This document shows, piece after piece, positions 35,055-44,274 of a stretch of 64,000 nucleotides of DNA; the stretch's first letter is position 1, and the number at the start of each line of letters is the position of its first letter. The notes below the pieces were generated by a model. It had not been told where the DNA came from and did no database searches. It saw only the letters and a list, made by a program, of their open reading frames with translations. The position numbers were made by a program, and so were the translations under genes. Origin of the DNA: Chitinophagaceae bacterium (GTDB taxonomy: Bacteria; Bacteroidota; Bacteroidia; Chitinophagales; Chitinophagaceae); assembly GCA_019638595.1 (NCBI GenBank), contig JAHBTJ010000013.1:124001-188000 (forward strand), in the 5' to 3' direction.

Positions 35055-36077
35055 ATGAAAAAAGTATTCGCAATTTTGTCCATCTTGTTTCTGTTACAAG
35101 CCTGTAACAGGGATGATATTGTTCAGCCGGTATCTTATAACAACCCGGAACTTTCATTGAATATCCCCCCAGGCTTTCCTGCATTAAACAATTCAGTAAA
35201 TGCAAACAAGCCCACAAAGTATGGCGTGGAGTTAGGCGAAAAATTTTTTCAGGAAAAAAGATTTAGCGCTAACAGCACTATTTCTTGTGCCAGTTGCCAC
35301 AATAAATCAAATGCTTTTACTGATAACAATGCCCAGGCGTTAGGCATTTATGGCAGGGTCGGACTGCGCAATACGCCGCCCATTCAAAATATGGCGTTTA
35401 TGAAATTTTACAATTGGGATGGAAAAATCCTCCAGTTGGAAAAACAACCGTTGGTTCCTATCATCACACACGAAGAAATGAATTCTTCCATTTTAGAGAT
35501 TATTGGTAAAATCAGTGATGACCGGGAATACAGGGATTTGTTCAGGAAAACATTTGGCGATGAGAATATTACTGCTGACAGGATTTACCAGACTATTGCG
35601 CAATATCTATATACGCTGATCTCTGCCGGCAGTAAGTATGATAAGATAAAAAGAAACGAAGGCGACACGTTTACGGAAAGTGAAGCAAGGGGTTACGAGG
35701 TTTTCCGGGAGAAATGCGAAAGCTGCCATAGTACAGCGTTGTTTACCGACCAGAGTTTCAGAAATGTAGGCTTTCCTTTGAATCCTAACAGCAATGAGGC
35801 AGGACGTGCCAGGGTAACAGGAATTGATGCAGACTATATGAGCTTCAGGGTTCCTTCTTTAAGAAACATTGAATACACAGCACCTTACGGCAGCTTCGGC
35901 CAGTTCCCTACATTAAGATCTGTTTTAGATTATTTTGATAACGGCGTTTTAGATGCGGGTAATCTTGACCCGGTTTTAAAAAACAATAACAGGCGAATAC
36001 CCCTGACCGGACAGGAAAAAGAAGACCTTATTTCTTTTATGAAAACTTTGAGTGACAGTGTGTTTGTCGGAAAGTGA
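35055..36077 (+). CDS. MbnH-like diheme peroxidase-family lipoprotein
   Basis: A 340-residue lipoprotein (LLQACNRDD) with two c-type heme motifs: CASCHNKSNAFTD in the first domain and CESCHSTALFTD in the second. This is the bacterial cytochrome-c-peroxidase/MauG fold. Next to an MbnP-family gene the likely role is that of MbnH, oxidising a Trp of MbnP to kynurenine, rather than removing peroxide. The ATG at 35055 gives a normal signal peptide; an ATG at 35028 would extend it. Confidence 0.85.
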   Translation: MKKVFAILSILFLLQACNRDDIVQPVSYNNPELSLNIPPGFPALNNSVNANKPTKYGVELGEKFFQEKRFSANSTISCASCHNKSNAFTDNNAQALGIYGRVGLRNTPPIQNMAFMKFYNWDGKILQLEKQPLVPIITHEEMNSSILEIIGKISDDREYRDLFRKTFGDENITADRIYQTIAQYLYTLISAGSKYDKIKRNEGDTFTESEARGYEVFREKCESCHSTALFTDQSFRNVGFPLNPNSNEAGRARVTGIDADYMSFRVPSLRNIEYTAPYGSFGQFPTLRSVLDYFDNGVLDAGNLDPVLKNNNRRIPLTGQEKEDLISFMKTLSDSVFVGK

Positions 36078-36115
36078 TCCGGAATAAAATTGTTTAAAGC
36101 AAAAATCAAAAAAGA

Positions 36116-36751
36116 ATGAATAAGCTAATGAGCATAATGAGCGCTATTGCACTGATAGTGCTTACCGCCTGTAACACAGGTAATAAAAATAAACCGGAAG
36201 AAAAAACCGGCGACGCACACGCTGCGCATACCATGCACAGTGATCTGCTTACCTGTTATGCAGACAGTGTAAATGCCGGGCTTATAAAAGAAGATACACT
36301 GAAAGGAAGTCCCCATCGCACCGCCATGAACACCATAAGCGGTACGCATGTGCACATTGAATACAATTCGCCGGGCGTTAAGGGCAGGATAATATGGGGC
36401 GGGTTGGTAGCGTGGAACAAAGTGTGGGTAGCCGGGGCGCATAACGCTACATCCATCCGTTTTTATAAAGATGTTACCATTGGCGGGCAAGCAATTAAAG
36501 CCGGAACCTATGCTTTATTTGCCATACCGGGTAAAGAAAAATGGACATGGATACTCAATACCAATTTTGAGCAGCACCTTACAGACGAGTATAACGAAAA
36601 AGAGGATGTTATACGCATAGATGTAGTGCCTGAAAATCATCAGCCCACACAACGGCTGACATATACAGTAGAGAAAACCGGCGAAAAAAGCGGAGTTGTT
36701 AGTTTATTATGGGACAGCCTGAAAGTAGCGCTTCCATTTAAAAGTTTATAG
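36116..36751 (+). CDS. DUF2911-family lipoprotein
   Basis: A 211-residue lipoprotein (LIVLTACNTGN) with a His/Met-rich linker (DAHAAHTMHSD) and then the DUF2911 domain: VHIEYNSPGVKGRIIWGGLV, WVAGAHNATSIRFYKDVTIG, AGTYALFAIPG and WTWILN. The function of DUF2911 is unknown. The metal-ligand-rich linker and the position 38 bases after the MbnH-like gene suggest it belongs to the copper locus. Confidence 0.82.
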   Translation: MNKLMSIMSAIALIVLTACNTGNKNKPEEKTGDAHAAHTMHSDLLTCYADSVNAGLIKEDTLKGSPHRTAMNTISGTHVHIEYNSPGVKGRIIWGGLVAWNKVWVAGAHNATSIRFYKDVTIGGQAIKAGTYALFAIPGKEKWTWILNTNFEQHLTDEYNEKEDVIRIDVVPENHQPTQRLTYTVEKTGEKSGVVSLLWDSLKVALPFKSL

Positions 36752-36891
36752 CATGAAAAAAGATAATTACTTCGGGTATTTGCTATGACGCCTCTGGCAG
36801 CTGTAAAATAATTCAGTAGTCGCACATCTGTTGAGGCGAAGCTCCTCAACCCGTCTACTGCCAAACCGTGTTAGCGGTTCTGGCACTTATG

Positions 36892-37165
36892 TTATGTCAT
36901 TAAAAGCTCGTAAGGTATTGGGGTGTTTTTGTCAAGCTTTTTGAATGTTATATTTGGGTTCCTGTATGGTTTTTTGTTTTCCACATTACGAAAATAATTA
37001 TTGCTGATCTGGCAGATATCCTGAATGCTCTTACCGTCAAGTTAAGATATTCCTGCCAGTCTTCTTTGTGCAAGAGCGAACCTTCTCTTATTGCAGGCTC
37101 ATCAATCAGCATAAATTGAAGTAACTTTATAGCGTAATCGCTCTTTGTTTCAACGTTGCCTTAGC
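36892..37165 (-). pseudogene. frameshifted gene fragment of unknown family
   Basis: On the minus strand one frame reads DYAIKLLQFMLIDEPAIREG and on to WQEYLNL, then the sense continues in another frame as SIQDICQISNNYFRNVENKK up to a stop at 36892. Two joined frames without a start look like a decayed, mobile-element-type gene. Family not recognised. Confidence 0.4.
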
Positions 37166-37421
37166 TACTGGCAAAAATGAAAAAGCCGCCAATGGCAACT
37201 TTGTAAGTTGTTGATTTTTAAGCTCCCCCTTCAGGGAAAACAACTATATTGAGTTTCAAACTATTATCTCAAAAACCGTAAAACCCTGCTTTTTGATCTC
37301 TTTTTCGCGGTGAATTATCAGAACAAAAATAAGGTATTTTGACTCTTTTCAATGACGCTTCTTAAGTGTGCGAACTACCCACCGGTCTTTTTCAACGGCT
37401 GCCGGAGGTACATTTTTTAAC
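37166..37421. other. non-coding gap
   Basis: About 255 bases between two gene remnants. I see no gene or strong structure. With its neighbours it marks the left edge of the defence island. Confidence 0.35.
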
Positions 37422-37723
37422 ATGTTGCGTAGTATTATCAAGGAGGAAATGAAAGCAGCGGTGCAGCAGGATGAGCTACTGACCAAAAAAGCGCTATGAA
37501 AATGAAAGGCGCAAGTAATTCCACCTTTATGAAAGCCATTGCAGATGGGATCGTAAAACCCCAATTGGTAAAGGAAAGAAAGAAGGCGATGTACCTGGAA
37601 TCAAAAGTGTTGAAGGCAATCGCAGATCGAATTTATAACTGTATCATAAACAAAAAACCGGGAGTTTCGTCAATCCACAAGAAATTGCAGTATTCATACC
37701 AAAATCTAATAAAAGTTATCTGA
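37422..37723 (+). pseudogene. frameshifted excisionase-type HTH gene
   Basis: MLRSIIKEEMKAAVQQDELL and TKKAL end at a stop, and the reading continues one base out of phase as MKMKGASNSTFMKAIADGIV to 37723. Joined, this is an HTH domain of the excisionase type found in Bacteroidota mobile elements. A single-base indel at about 37495 has disabled it. It ends by overlapping the tail of the large convergent NTPase gene. Confidence 0.55.
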
Positions 37724-40700
37724 ACCCCCTGTAAATATCCTTTCTCTCCTGTGCACTCCTCGTTTCTTCCCATTCCATGCGTTTCTCCAGGAGTTGTACA
37801 TGCAAATAGTATTTTACCGGTTCATTAAGTTCCTGAATAGCAGTCTTTACTTTTTGAAGTTCGATAATCCGATAATCTGACCATATAGCATTTCCCGAAC
37901 TGCTAAAATGATTGTTATTCCATTCAATCTTCTCAAATAATTCAAAGTCAGGATTTATCTTCAGGTAATGCTGTATTAACGATCCATAGTATTTTCCGAT
38001 GCAATTCCTCGAAATATAAACAGACATATTTATTGCATCCGGGTCTGAGGGGAAGTTCGAGATTATTTTTTGGAGAATATGTAAGGTAGACATGCTTGAT
38101 TCGTCACTGAGATTGGAAAAGAAAGTATTAGCGACATACTCATTTCTGTACCAGTCCTTATTTTTCAGGAAATAAAGCAGGGCGTCATAAATACCGGCCT
38201 CGATTCCCTGAATCCTCCATAGTTTGAAAAAATGACGCGAATTATGCGTAAATATCGGTCTGTATTCCTCATTCCGGAGATCAAGATATTCCAGTAAAAA
38301 GCGCTGATCGATGCTATATATCAATTCAAAGGCCTCACAGTCTACATCGAAATGTCGGTCAATATCATCCTGCTGAATGTACACGTGTTTACTAAGTGCC
38401 AGATTTTTCTCTATGATATCCGGGTGCTTTGAAAAGAAATTGTATGGAAGTTTAAACACAAATGTCGGATCGGCAACTCTCCTTTGGCTTAAAATCGTAA
38501 GTATGGTCAAATAAATTTCTTCGTTTATTTTCAGGAACCTTTCAAAATATTCCAGGTCAAAATGTTTCCCGGACGAACAGGTAGAAAAAAACAGGATGAC
38601 CTCGTCCACCATCTTTTCATTTAAAAGATTTTCCGGCAGGCGAATTAAAAACTGGTATTTCCACTCATCTGCACCATATGCAGTATTCTTTTTTAATAGA
38701 TCATAGAACTTTATATACCAATCTTCACCGATTTCAAATATCGCATTGGTGATCCGAAAAGGTGAAATAAATAACTTATTGCCCTCAGCCAGATAACTGT
38801 TAATTACCTGAAATCCTGTTTGAGGATCATGCTTTAGTAAATCCGATATCAAAATATCGCATCCATAGCTTACATTATTTGGCTCGTCAAAACGACTGTT
38901 TATTATTTTTAAAGCTTCCTCATAAAATACGAGGAATTCGGCTTCACTGCGAATGGTAAGTTTTTCAAGGATTTCATTGATCTTATACATTTCCACTTTA
39001 GCAAAATCCTGATATTGCTCGAAAAGTGTATCACGAAGGTCTGCGTCCCAGGTTAGTATCTGATAGATCTCGTACGTCTTACAGGTATATCTTGATTTGT
39101 AGTTTCCAATGCTTTCCAGGTCTGTTTTTAATCTTCTCACCTTACGGCAATATTTTTGCACATAAAAACAGTCGTCAAAATCGTTGACCGAAAACACCTG
39201 TGAAAATATTTTTAAGAAATATGGCAGGTCAAAATGAGCCGGAACGATTCCGAAATTTTCAATCGTCCTCAGATATTCATCCAGTATGGAATAAGCTATT
39301 TCCTTATCATCGCTAAAATTCATAACAAGAAATGTCCAGTATTTTTCTCTGAGCAATTCAAGGCCTTCCGTCATTTTCCAATCTTTCCCGTTTAAGCGGT
39401 AGGCTTCTTTTGGATAGAAGTTACCTAATGCAATTTTTTCAAACAAATAGTACAGTATAAATCTATTTGATTCGCTGTCTACCCTTTTAACCAGGAGATC
39501 AAAAATCAAATGCTGCCGTGTTAGTCCGCTGTTGAAGTCTTCCCAGTCGGGAGTAAAGCACTCAAGAAGGATTGAAAAAAGCGGCTTAAAAGAACCCGGT
39601 CGTTTACCGATATATTGTAGTGACAGCTCAAAGGCGGTGGCAATAATATGATGATCGTGAGAATAAAAAAGCTGTGGAAGAGTACTTAGATCATTATCAC
39701 GGGCTGTCGTCGTCGCCGGGTGAAATTTTCTTTCAATTAAAAAGTGAAGGCTTATAGATTCTTGCTGGTGCAGGTCCTGCGTCAAAGAATAAAATGCAGA
39801 CAAGGCATAGTCTGGAAAATATTTCCCAAATACATCAATGAAGTCAAGCGCTTTGTTTTTGTCCTCCTTAATGGCTGCCCAGTAATTTTGCAAATCAGCC
39901 TTTGCAATACTAAAAACTTTCTCGCTTCCGAAAGCCCGGCACGCCCCCTCAAAACTATCCCGCATCCTGTTCTTGTAATCTCCGAAGTAACGGTTGACAA
40001 AAAACGAAAACGGAATTACCTTCTTTTTAAAGATGGCGAGATAGAAAAAATATGTCGATAAAACCTGCTCGTTAATCTTCGCGGTGGAATCGCGATACAC
40101 ATCCACAATTTCAATATCCTGCAACTCCAGGCATTTTGAAATAAATTTTTCAATAGTAATACCGGCTGCCACTATATTTTTGATCTCACTTTGAGCCGTA
40201 AAATCTACAGTACCAAAGAAAGATAACAGGGAAATTGTTAGAAGAGTATCCGTATCCGCTAATATCGGGTTTTCATATTCTATCGATCTGAAATAGCCCT
40301 CAAAAATTTCCGCGGCTCCTGACAAAGCATCTATTCCCTGTTCTTTATATACTTTCAGGGCCATGAGTGCTAACCTGGCATTTCCCCCGGTAACATTATA
40401 AATTAAGTCTTTAACACGGCTTTCTAAATTTGGTTCCTCGGCAGAAAGTATTTGGTAAATTTCTTCAGCAGACAGCCTGTCGATGGTAAGTTCAAAAATA
40501 TCAGTATCCCCAAACGCCCTGTAGATCGTTTCTTTGGCATAATCCCTGACAGTCATTACAATTTTAATGGTACTGTCTTTACTTAAAGTTTGCTTGGCCA
40601 TTACAGAAAGCAAATTCTCTATCTGCCTGTTGGCATCATCAACAACCAGGATGTATTTTTTAGCAGGGTCAATATAAGACGGCAGATCATGGATGATCGA

Positions 40701-41444
40701 GCCTGCAGTTTGATAAATGTAATAAAGGGTATACTCAGGAAATTGGGAAATAAATTGTTCTACTGCTTCAATGGCAAGTTTGGTTTTGCCGACGCCGGGT
40801 GCTCCTTTGACCAATATACAGTCCTTGCTCTTAAATGCATTGAGCAGCGACTTTAATTCATTTTCCCGGCCGAATAATTGGTTTTCCAGGTTTGTCGCAA
40901 TTTTTTTTCTGCCATATAAATCGAGAAAACGCTTCCTGTCTATTATTTGCCCGGTGTCAGGAAGAATTCCTAACAGGTCCATCGCAACGGATGCACCCGC
41001 AGCCATCAGGTAAGGAATGATTGAATCATGTCCGATAATTGACAACTCGAAACCTTTCTCCCTGGCACTCGCTATCAATTGGTGATTGATGTCCAAACCA
41101 AGCGTGCTGGTACCGGCAAATGATACGATACATTCAACATCATTTATTTCTATTCCATGTTGTTTGATATCCATCAGGTCGTTCACATCGCGCGTTAATT
41201 TCTTCCCAAAACCACTTTTGTTTTTGGGATCTTGCGTGGTTACTTCTGATAATATATATTTTCCGTCCTTCCTGTAGATATAGGCATCCGGTTTACCGCG
41301 GCGTGTCTTTTGTTTTCCGGGAACGGAGCCCACGCTATGTAAATAGCCCGGATACAAGTGGTTCAGATAGGCGTTACAGATTTGCTGAAAAGTAGCGGGA
41401 TCTGTGCTGTTCAGTGCCTTCTGAATCGTATTGTATTTGCTCAT
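37716..41444 (-). CDS. nuclease-STAND NTPase, probable antiphage sensor
   Basis: A 1242-residue protein. Residues 1-160 look like a restriction-endonuclease-fold domain with RRGKPDAYI (D53) and YILSEVTTQ (E67), where the usual catalytic Lys is Thr69. Residues 185-430 are a P-loop NTPase with Walker A GAPGVGKT (214-221) and Walker B YILVVDDA (264-271), resembling nSTAND3-type domains. The last 800 residues are a long helical repeat array without named motifs, a likely target sensor. This is the effector-NTPase-sensor plan of Avs-like proteins. It is the last gene of the minus-strand defence operon, 77 bases after the amber-interrupted gene. Confidence 0.78.
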   Translation of the reverse strand: MSKYNTIQKALNSTDPATFQQICNAYLNHLYPGYLHSVGSVPGKQKTRRGKPDAYIYRKDGKYILSEVTTQDPKNKSGFGKKLTRDVNDLMDIKQHGIEINDVECIVSFAGTSTLGLDINHQLIASAREKGFELSIIGHDSIIPYLMAAGASVAMDLLGILPDTGQIIDRKRFLDLYGRKKIATNLENQLFGRENELKSLLNAFKSKDCILVKGAPGVGKTKLAIEAVEQFISQFPEYTLYYIYQTAGSIIHDLPSYIDPAKKYILVVDDANRQIENLLSVMAKQTLSKDSTIKIVMTVRDYAKETIYRAFGDTDIFELTIDRLSAEEIYQILSAEEPNLESRVKDLIYNVTGGNARLALMALKVYKEQGIDALSGAAEIFEGYFRSIEYENPILADTDTLLTISLLSFFGTVDFTAQSEIKNIVAAGITIEKFISKCLELQDIEIVDVYRDSTAKINEQVLSTYFFYLAIFKKKVIPFSFFVNRYFGDYKNRMRDSFEGACRAFGSEKVFSIAKADLQNYWAAIKEDKNKALDFIDVFGKYFPDYALSAFYSLTQDLHQQESISLHFLIERKFHPATTTARDNDLSTLPQLFYSHDHHIIATAFELSLQYIGKRPGSFKPLFSILLECFTPDWEDFNSGLTRQHLIFDLLVKRVDSESNRFILYYLFEKIALGNFYPKEAYRLNGKDWKMTEGLELLREKYWTFLVMNFSDDKEIAYSILDEYLRTIENFGIVPAHFDLPYFLKIFSQVFSVNDFDDCFYVQKYCRKVRRLKTDLESIGNYKSRYTCKTYEIYQILTWDADLRDTLFEQYQDFAKVEMYKINEILEKLTIRSEAEFLVFYEEALKIINSRFDEPNNVSYGCDILISDLLKHDPQTGFQVINSYLAEGNKLFISPFRITNAIFEIGEDWYIKFYDLLKKNTAYGADEWKYQFLIRLPENLLNEKMVDEVILFFSTCSSGKHFDLEYFERFLKINEEIYLTILTILSQRRVADPTFVFKLPYNFFSKHPDIIEKNLALSKHVYIQQDDIDRHFDVDCEAFELIYSIDQRFLLEYLDLRNEEYRPIFTHNSRHFFKLWRIQGIEAGIYDALLYFLKNKDWYRNEYVANTFFSNLSDESSMSTLHILQKIISNFPSDPDAINMSVYISRNCIGKYYGSLIQHYLKINPDFELFEKIEWNNNHFSSSGNAIWSDYRIIELQKVKTAIQELNEPVKYYLHVQLLEKRMEWEETRSAQERKDIYRGFR

Positions 41445-41521
41445 GTATTAGGAAATTAAAATTACCATAAAAAAACAGTAAATTGCTAATATTTTTAGCC
41501 AATGAAATTACACACCGGAAA

Positions 41522-42358
41522 TTAAGCATTCGCTTTTGTTATAAATGATTCTATTATCTGTTTATGCTTTTCCTCCATCAGCTCATAGTATTTTCCGGGC
41601 TGTTCATATCTTGCTTTAAAATCCTTAATAAACAGGGACGTGACAAAGCAACATTGCATGCAGGAAACGTAAAGCATGGCATATATATCTTCCCTTGTTA
41701 GTCCGTCATTCTGCCTGACACCGCCATACGCAGGATGAACGTGCATAGAAGTATGCTCATACATATCTTTAAAATGTGACAGGCTGATCCCTGTATTTAA
41801 TATAAGCCTGTCGTAAGACAGCTTTGTATTGACGTCTGGCAATACAAATCGCCAATTTGCTTTCTACAGAAGGGTCTCCCGGGAGCGTTCCGGAAGTTGG
41901 TTAAACAACGGCAGATTTTTAATGGACTCTTGGCAGATCGTTTCATTTTGTAATAATTGCCGGATAGTGTCACTGATCTCTTCTTCGACGAGGTCCCTTT
42001 TGAATCGCAGCATGGAACGCAGGCTATCCAGTTCCCACAACCTGAACCGCAGTATGTTTTCCTCTATGTTTGCACACGGTTGGAAAAGATGACAGAACAC
42101 CGCATGTGTCTCGTGCAAAGCCCTGACGAGCGTCCAGATGGATGAAATATCCAACGATGTATTTTTTTGATCGTTGTTGTATTCATCTATTGCATGAAAA
42201 AAAATCAGTTCCAGGGATTTTGCATGATTGATAAATTTCCTGCAAACGGTTGGACCGAACACCCGCCAGTTTGTATTATCTTTCAATGCATCTTCCGTTT
42301 GGGAAGTCATCCGGTTTAAATGACCGAGCATCATTTGAAATGTTGGTAGCCTTTCCAT
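41522..42358 (-). pseudogene. helical protein gene interrupted by in-frame TAG
   Basis: Two frames, 42358-41864 and 41842-41522, are in the same phase and separated only by one TAG at 41864-41866; the intervening codons (KANWRFVLP) are open. The whole would encode about 278 residues, mainly helical, with LDISSIWTLVRALHETHAVF in the first part and HFKDMYEHTSMHVHPAYGGV in the second. This His-rich ending resembles uncharacterised helical proteins near defence genes. The nonsense codon may be a mutation, sequencing error or programmed readthrough. It starts four bases after the AbiEii stop. Confidence 0.65.
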
Positions 42359-42361
42359 TTT

Positions 42362-43213
42362 TTATTCCGTAAGCCCCTGCCAGATCCTTTTCAACAGCGC
42401 TACATTTTCAGCTACCGTGTTGCCGAAATATTCAATCATTATTTTTCCGATAGGGCTGTTGGTTGTATCGGCCGTATTGGCTTGTAATATACCCTCGACT
42501 CTTTTGAATAATTTTTCATTGGATCCGGTAATTTTTTTTAATTCTCTTCCCATTACATGTGCGGCAATATCTATAAGTTCCGCGTCATCCCGGTCAAACA
42601 GATCAAAATGATTTTCCCATATTTCATTATCGTGCATGTTGAAATAGTGATGGAGAATATCGCTGATGTCTTTGATATCATCTCTGCGTGCTTCCGGCCG
42701 GTCATCCCAGGCCAATAGTTTTAATAAAACAATGCCGGGAAGCGTAGCAAACTTGAAGGTATGGCCATTCTCCAGTTCGAGTTCCGGCAAATCGGTGTCA
42801 TATACTTCTTTGAATCCTGGCACGTGAACCGATGTGTAACCGGTTCCCTGTACAGTAACCTTGCTGTCTTCGTCTTCAATCGCGCCAAAGGGTAACAGGT
42901 CTACTTGAGCATCGCCCTTTATAAGGACAAAGGCATTTTCTTGGGAAGGAATAAATCCTTCCTCTTTGATCAGATATGCTTTCAGTGCTTCATAGGTACC
43001 TTTGTTATTGATCAATACAGCAAAATCAGTATCTGCTGTGGTGCGCCGCGGTGCGATACCATGGATACTGCTCATCCAGACATTTCTGGCGACCGCACCT
43101 ACCAGGTAGAAGTCAATGCCGAATTTTTCGAATCCTCTTTCTAAGGCTGACAATAGTCCCGTGATTCCTGGCTGCTGTCGTAATTGGTCATATTTTATTT
43201 TGTAAGAAGGCAT
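42362..43213 (-). CDS. AbiEii-type nucleotidyltransferase toxin
   Basis: A 283-residue protein of the AbiEii/DUF1814 group: FYLVGAVARNVWMS as the nucleotide-binding region, RRTTADTDFAVLI giving the metal-binding DTDF, and AQVDLLPFG as the third acidic site. In type IV toxin-antitoxin systems it is neutralised by AbiEi and blocks growth on phage infection. Start at 43213 overlaps the antitoxin gene by 26 bases; a frame extension upstream lies inside that gene. Confidence 0.85.
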   Translation of the reverse strand: MPSYKIKYDQLRQQPGITGLLSALERGFEKFGIDFYLVGAVARNVWMSSIHGIAPRRTTADTDFAVLINNKGTYEALKAYLIKEEGFIPSQENAFVLIKGDAQVDLLPFGAIEDEDSKVTVQGTGYTSVHVPGFKEVYDTDLPELELENGHTFKFATLPGIVLLKLLAWDDRPEARRDDIKDISDILHHYFNMHDNEIWENHFDLFDRDDAELIDIAAHVMGRELKKITGSNEKLFKRVEGILQANTADTTNSPIGKIMIEYFGNTVAENVALLKRIWQGLTE

Positions 43214-44189
43214 CGTATACTTTTTGTGCTGTCTCCCGGCATCGTCTGTCATTGGTGTTCATCAGATCGGTGTACACGAGCAGGGGAGGTACTGTTTTTG
43301 CATCTGTGTCATCTTTTCGCCAGAATTTTTGAAATACCTTTATATTTCCCGTCGGGTCTGGTATCAACCGATAGTTCTTGAGTAATTCGTTTCTTGTTTC
43401 AGTAGTATAGAGCGTTAGTTCTTCCGGTTGCAGGTAATTGGTCAGCAAATCCCCTGCAGGTTCTCCTCCCCATAGCGTTTTATCCGGAGGGAGGGGAAGT
43501 TGTTTCCAGCGAAGGAAATCATCCTGATGCAGAAACCGGAAAGTACCGATACGCAAGGTTGGTTTCAGCTTTTCTTCGTAGGCAGTCATCCACTTGCCAA
43601 GCAGTTCCTTTTTGTGGTCAAGCCGGTATTCATTTTTCGTAACGGCTAGCAGGAAGCCATCTTGTTGGAGACCGGTTATAATCTTGTGAACGTTCCCTAC
43701 CGTGGTTCCCGTGTGGTCTGCAATGACCTGGTAAGTTTGATGGATCCAGGTTTCATCTCTCAGGAATTCAAACACGACCTTCAACCCTGTTTTTGTAAAG
43801 GCCCTGTTGCCCGTCTTTTTTTCAATGGCAATAGGTTTATGGGTTTCTACCAGGAGCATGTTCCCCTCATGCTTTAGAAATATATTCCCATTGGCTTCCA
43901 GGTAAGCTACGCCGTGCGCTCTCAGCTCTTCTTTGATTTTAGGAAACAGGTGAGTAGCTACCATCATGAATGGCTGGTATTTCTGGTTCAGCTCAAAGAT
44001 CTGGTCGAGTTGATGGGCTCGTAATTCATTTTTTATTTCAACGTAATATTTGGTAGGTTTGTTATCAATGGTAAGCAGGATCTCGCCATCAATATCTTTC
44101 TGAGGGGCAGTCCCCATCCATTGACCTGTTATTGGAAGATCTTTTGGAAGGTTATCCAGTGCCAAATGTATGATTTCCAGTTCTGTCAT
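43188..44189 (-). CDS. AbiEi-family antitoxin/repressor
   Basis: A 333-residue protein. Its N-terminal region has a PD-(D/E)XK-like pattern (YYVEIKNELRAHQLDQ, typical of this long AbiEi type), followed by a winged-helix segment (YQVIADHTGTTVGNVHKIIT) that should bind its own promoter. It precedes and overlaps the toxin gene. The ATG at 44189 is chosen because the family starts at MTELEI. It represses the operon and counteracts AbiEii by analogy. Confidence 0.8.
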   Translation of the reverse strand: MTELEIIHLALDNLPKDLPITGQWMGTAPQKDIDGEILLTIDNKPTKYYVEIKNELRAHQLDQIFELNQKYQPFMMVATHLFPKIKEELRAHGVAYLEANGNIFLKHEGNMLLVETHKPIAIEKKTGNRAFTKTGLKVVFEFLRDETWIHQTYQVIADHTGTTVGNVHKIITGLQQDGFLLAVTKNEYRLDHKKELLGKWMTAYEEKLKPTLRIGTFRFLHQDDFLRWKQLPLPPDKTLWGGEPAGDLLTNYLQPEELTLYTTETRNELLKNYRLIPDPTGNIKVFQKFWRKDDTDAKTVPPLLVYTDLMNTNDRRCRETAQKVYDAFLQNKI

Positions 44190-44274
44190 TTTTCCATTAT
44201 TTCTATTTTTCCGGAAACGTAAAAATAGTAAAATCGGAAACAATAACAAACTTTAATCTTCGATTTATACCCTT

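Noticed and set aside
35055-36077. Ordinary cytochrome-c peroxidase for H2O2 removal
   Set aside because: Possible by fold, but the adjacent MbnP-family gene makes the MbnH role more likely.
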